Shown: positions 32,159-34,248 of the stretch, piece after piece | How the letters are laid out: each line of letters begins with the position of its first letter | How positions within the stretch are numbered: position 1 is the first letter of the stretch | NCBI GenBank assembly: GCA_017987575.1 | Contig: JAGNTK010000014.1 | Span: 1-34,248, forward strand | Direction: 5' to 3' | DNA length: 34,248 bases | Origin: Novosphingobium sp. | Lineage (GTDB): Bacteria > Pseudomonadota > Alphaproteobacteria > Sphingomonadales > Sphingomonadaceae | Made by a program: the position numbers and the translations under genes | The notes under the pieces: generated by a model | Database searches by the model: none | What the model was told of the DNA's origin: nothing | The model's input: the letters and a program-made list of their open reading frames with translations, nothing else

Positions 32159-33301
32159 ATGCAGTTCAACAATTTCGACAGCGCCGCGTTCCTCCGCGAT
32201 TGCTGGCAAAAGCGCCCTGCGCTGATCCGCGCTCCGTGGAAGGCATGGGTCAATCCCATTGCGCCCGACGAGTTGGCCGGGCTTGCCTGTGAAGAAGGCG
32301 TAGAAGCGCGGCTGATCACGCATGACGCCGAACGCATCGCCGCCGAGCATGGCCCGTTTGCCGAGGCGCGCTTTTCCAGACTGGGCAAGACGCCATGGAC
32401 CTTGCTGGTCCAGGCGGTCGACCACCACGTGCCCGAAGTGGCTGCACTGCTGTCCGCTTTCCGCTTCGTGCCCAACTGGCGGATTGATGACGTAATGGTC
32501 AGCATTGCCAGCGACGGCGGCGGGGTTGGGCCGCATTTCGACCAGTACGACGTTTTCCTGATCCAGGGCCTCGGGCGTCGACGCTGGCAAGTGGGCGCAA
32601 AGTGCGATGCAGCTACCCCGCTGATGCCGCACGACGACCTGCGTCTGCTGGCCGCATTCGAGCCGACTGAGGAATGGGTGCTCACACCCGGCGACATTCT
32701 CTACATTCCCCCCGGCTTTGCGCATAACGGCGTTGCACTGGGCGATGATTGCATGACTCTGTCGATCGGCTTTCGCGCGCCATCATGCAGCGAGCTGCTG
32801 GCCGGGTGGTGCGACGATCGACTGGCGGAACTGGGCGACGACGATCGCTATACCGATCCGGAATTGGCCGCACAGACCAACCCGGGTGAGATCTCAGCCG
32901 AAGCGCTGGCAAAGCTGCATGCGATGGTCACCGAAAAGCTGGGCGACAGAAATGCCTTCGCGCGCTGGTTCGGCGAGCATTCCTCGGCTCGCAAATATCC
33001 CGAGATTGATTGGTCGCCCGAAGAGCCAGTCAGGGAAGCCGATTTGCGCACGGAACTGGCTGCGGGCGCGATCCTGCTGCGCAACCCGGCCAGCCGGTTT
33101 GCCTTCGTGCGGGGAGATGCGGGTAAAGTGCTGCTGTTCGTCGACGGCGAATGCTTTGACTGCGCAGAGAAAGAGGCCATCCTGGCTGAACAGATCTGCG
33201 CCGAAGACCAGATTGCTGCTGCAGCCGTGCAAGACGGAGCGCTGGGCTTGATTGCAACCTTGATCAATCGCGGAAGTCTGGCGCTCGACATCGAAGATTG
33301 A
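32159..33301 (+). CDS. roxA: RoxA-like cupin/JmjC ribosomal oxygenase
   Basis: A 380-residue 2-oxoglutarate/Fe(II) oxygenase of the YcfD/RoxA group, which in E. coli hydroxylates an arginine of ribosomal protein L16. The JmjC core has WRIDDVMVSIASDGGGVGPHFDQYDVFL with iron ligands His126 and Asp128, then GDILYIPPGFAHNG with the third ligand His189. A C-terminal winged-helix region and dimerisation segment follow, and the length matches YcfD (about 370). The gap to the P450 gene is 27 bp, so it may be read from the same transcript although its function is unrelated. The L16 target is inferred from the family. Confidence 0.9.
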   Translation: MQFNNFDSAAFLRDCWQKRPALIRAPWKAWVNPIAPDELAGLACEEGVEARLITHDAERIAAEHGPFAEARFSRLGKTPWTLLVQAVDHHVPEVAALLSAFRFVPNWRIDDVMVSIASDGGGVGPHFDQYDVFLIQGLGRRRWQVGAKCDAATPLMPHDDLRLLAAFEPTEEWVLTPGDILYIPPGFAHNGVALGDDCMTLSIGFRAPSCSELLAGWCDDRLAELGDDDRYTDPELAAQTNPGEISAEALAKLHAMVTEKLGDRNAFARWFGEHSSARKYPEIDWSPEEPVREADLRTELAAGAILLRNPASRFAFVRGDAGKVLLFVDGECFDCAEKEAILAEQICAEDQIAAAAVQDGALGLIATLINRGSLALDIED

Positions 33302-33329
33302 TTGCGCCAGCAGCACATTCGATCCCAGC

Positions 33330-33346
33330 CGCAGCGGATTGCTGCG
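33330..33346. terminator. weak hairpin downstream of roxA
   Basis: CGCAGC (33330-33335) pairs with GCTGCG (33341-33346) around GGATT, 29 bp after the roxA stop. There is no U-tract on either strand, so at best it is a weak or factor-dependent end shared with the opposing small gene. Confidence 0.3.
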
Positions 33347-33348
33347 CC

Positions 33349-33522
33349 TTAGGCGGCAATCCGTTCGGGCTGATCGAGCAACGGCTGGGCGGCAGCCGGC
33401 GCAGTCATCTGCACAACGCTGTCAGCGGTTGCCATGATTGGGGCTTCACCCCAACCGGCAGGGATTCCGGGGATGCTGGCGAGCCAGCTGATCCAGTCGA
33501 ATTTGGCGGGTGCGTTTTCCAT
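33349..33522 (-). CDS. probable small protein, 57 residues
   Basis: An ATG at 33522 opens 57 codons ending in TAA at 33349. The product starts MENAPAKFDWISWLASIPGI and has a tryptophan-rich N-terminal half (FDWISWLASIPGIPAGWGEAP) and an alanine/proline-rich tail ending ERIAA. The third codon positions are rich in G and C, as in the neighbouring genes (GCC, GAC, ATC, AGC, CTC), which argues for coding. No convincing Shine-Dalgarno is seen. It fills most of the gap between roxA and rluE, lying 44 bp downstream of rluE on the same strand. I do not recognise a family. Confidence 0.45.
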   Translation of the reverse strand: MENAPAKFDWISWLASIPGIPAGWGEAPIMATADSVVQMTAPAAAQPLLDQPERIAA

Positions 33523-33566
33523 GCACCAAAGCTGACAGGACTATGTTGCAGGTGAATGACGACGTT

Positions 33567-34115
33567 TCAGCTATGTGACGGCTGCCACTCTCCCGGCGCC
33601 AAGCCTTCCAGCGTCCAATCGCCGATCGACCAGCGGACCAGCCGCAGGCAGGGTAGGCCAACCGCCGCACACATCCGCCGAACCTGCCGGTTTCTCCCCT
33701 CGGTGATGGTCAGTCGCAGCCAGCAATCGGGCACGGTCTTGCGAAACCGCACCGGCGGGTCGCGTGGCCATAGTTGGGGATCCTCGATCCGTTCAGCCAG
33801 CGCGGGACGAGTCATCCCATCGTTCAGCTGCACCCCGCTGCGCAACCGCACCAAAGCGGGTTCCCCAGCCTGGCCCTCGACCTGCACCAGATAGGTCTTG
33901 GGCAATTTGAACTTTGGATCGGCAATCTGCGCCTGCAGCCTGCCATCGTCGGTCAGCAGCAACAGCCCTTCGCTATCCCGGTCGAGCCGTCCGGCGGGGT
34001 AGACTCCCGGCAGATCGATAAAGTCCGAGAGGGTCGCGCGCGGTGAACCGGTGCTACCCGCATCGGTGAACTGCGACAGGACATTCATCGGTTTGTTAAA
34101 GCGGATCAGGATCAT
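33567..34115 (-). CDS. rluE: 23S rRNA pseudouridine synthase, RluE/RsuA type
   Basis: A 182-residue RsuA-family enzyme without an S4 domain, as in E. coli RluE, which makes pseudouridine 2457 in 23S rRNA. Visible motifs: ILIRFNKPMNVLSQF, the catalytic GRLDRDSEGLLLLTDDG with Asp45, PKTYLVQVEG, and the C-terminal LTITEGRNRQVRRMCAAVG with LVRWSIGDW. It begins 15 bp after the galU stop on the same strand, so it probably shares the galU transcript. RluB or RsuA are longer because of their S4 domain, so RluE is the best fit; the exact target base is inferred. Confidence 0.9.
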   Translation of the reverse strand: MILIRFNKPMNVLSQFTDAGSTGSPRATLSDFIDLPGVYPAGRLDRDSEGLLLLTDDGRLQAQIADPKFKLPKTYLVQVEGQAGEPALVRLRSGVQLNDGMTRPALAERIEDPQLWPRDPPVRFRKTVPDCWLRLTITEGRNRQVRRMCAAVGLPCLRLVRWSIGDWTLEGLAPGEWQPSHS

Positions 34116-34130
34116 TGCAGAAACGCTCGA

Positions 34131-34248
34131 TCAGCCTTCACCTAACAGCCTCTTCGCCATCGCCCGCACCTCATCGCGCATGTCTTTGCGTTCCAGCGCC
34201 ACGGCCAGCGTCGCTTCGACGAAGCCGGTCTTGTTGCCACAGTCATAG
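34131..34248 (-). CDS. galU: UTP-glucose-1-phosphate uridylyltransferase, C-terminal fragment
   Basis: Only the last 39 codons are in the window; the gene continues past the right edge. The visible residues (YDCGNKTGFVEATLAVALER followed by a helical tail ending LLGEG) match the conserved C-terminus of bacterial GalU, where the FDCG-K-G-FL-A block is invariant. GalU makes UDP-glucose for envelope polysaccharides and glycolipids. Next to it is the rluE gene, 15 bp downstream. Confidence 0.85.
   Translation of the reverse strand, partial: YDCGNKTGFVEATLAVALERKDMRDEVRAMAKRLLGEG

Noticed and set aside
1-34248. tRNA, rRNA, CRISPR array, insertion sequence, prophage or origin
   Set aside because: I found no cloverleaf, spaced direct-repeat array, transposase, integrase or replication motif anywhere in the window.

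Overview
The window is about 34 kb of high-GC, densely packed bacterial DNA. The gene families point to an alphaproteobacterium of the order Sphingomonadales (Sphingomonas, Novosphingobium or Erythrobacter type). The signs are a TonB-dependent receptor/halogenase/GH13/GH97 sugar locus, DUF6356, DUF2141 and DUF455 proteins, a RoxA-like oxygenase and frequent 1-4 bp ATGA/GTGA/TGATG gene overlaps. I see no tRNA, rRNA, CRISPR array, phage gene or insertion sequence. The assignment rests on family recognition, not on a database search.

Layout. (1) 1-1360: the 3' end of a YeiH-type transporter gene, a small DUF6356 protein and an Lrp/AsnC regulator. (2) 1361-15010: a maltodextrin/alpha-glucan utilisation locus. 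On the minus strand, in transcription order, are a TonB-dependent receptor, a flavin-dependent tryptophan-halogenase-like protein, a secreted GH13 amylase, a cytoplasmic GH13 alpha-glucosidase, a secreted GH97 alpha-glucosidase and a secreted esterase. On the plus strand are a divergent LacI-family repressor and an MFS sugar transporter. Likely flow: outer-membrane uptake by the receptor, periplasmic trimming by the amylase and GH97, inner-membrane import by the MFS protein, final hydrolysis by the cytoplasmic GH13, all under the LacI regulator. The halogenase has no obvious place in that chain. (3) 15007-16661: 4-hydroxyphenylpyruvate dioxygenase (hppD) and a translationally coupled VOC-fold protein, for tyrosine catabolism. 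(4) 16742-22348: two GT4 glycosyltransferases, a DUF2141 protein, a multi-span membrane protein, a DUF2334 polysaccharide-deacetylase-like protein and agmatine deiminase. This looks like an envelope/glycan set beside polyamine metabolism. (5) 22353-28133: a secreted M28 peptidase, and divergently a coupled operon glnE - bcp - DUF455. (6) 28134-29136: an M23 metallopeptidase preceded by an RNA leader that can fold so that its GTG start codon is base-paired, followed by a strong terminator. (7) 29200-33301: acyl-CoA synthetase, cytochrome P450 and RoxA-like 2-oxoglutarate oxygenase, with an operator-like palindrome in the promoter. (8) 33302-34248: a probable 57-codon small protein, rluE-type pseudouridine synthase and the 3' end of galU.

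The observations most worth a second look are the structured leader of the M23 gene, the halogenase embedded in the sugar locus, the paired CG-centred palindromes between the receptor and the LacI gene, the double-hairpin repeat between the LacI and MFS genes, and the unrecognised membrane protein of the envelope set.
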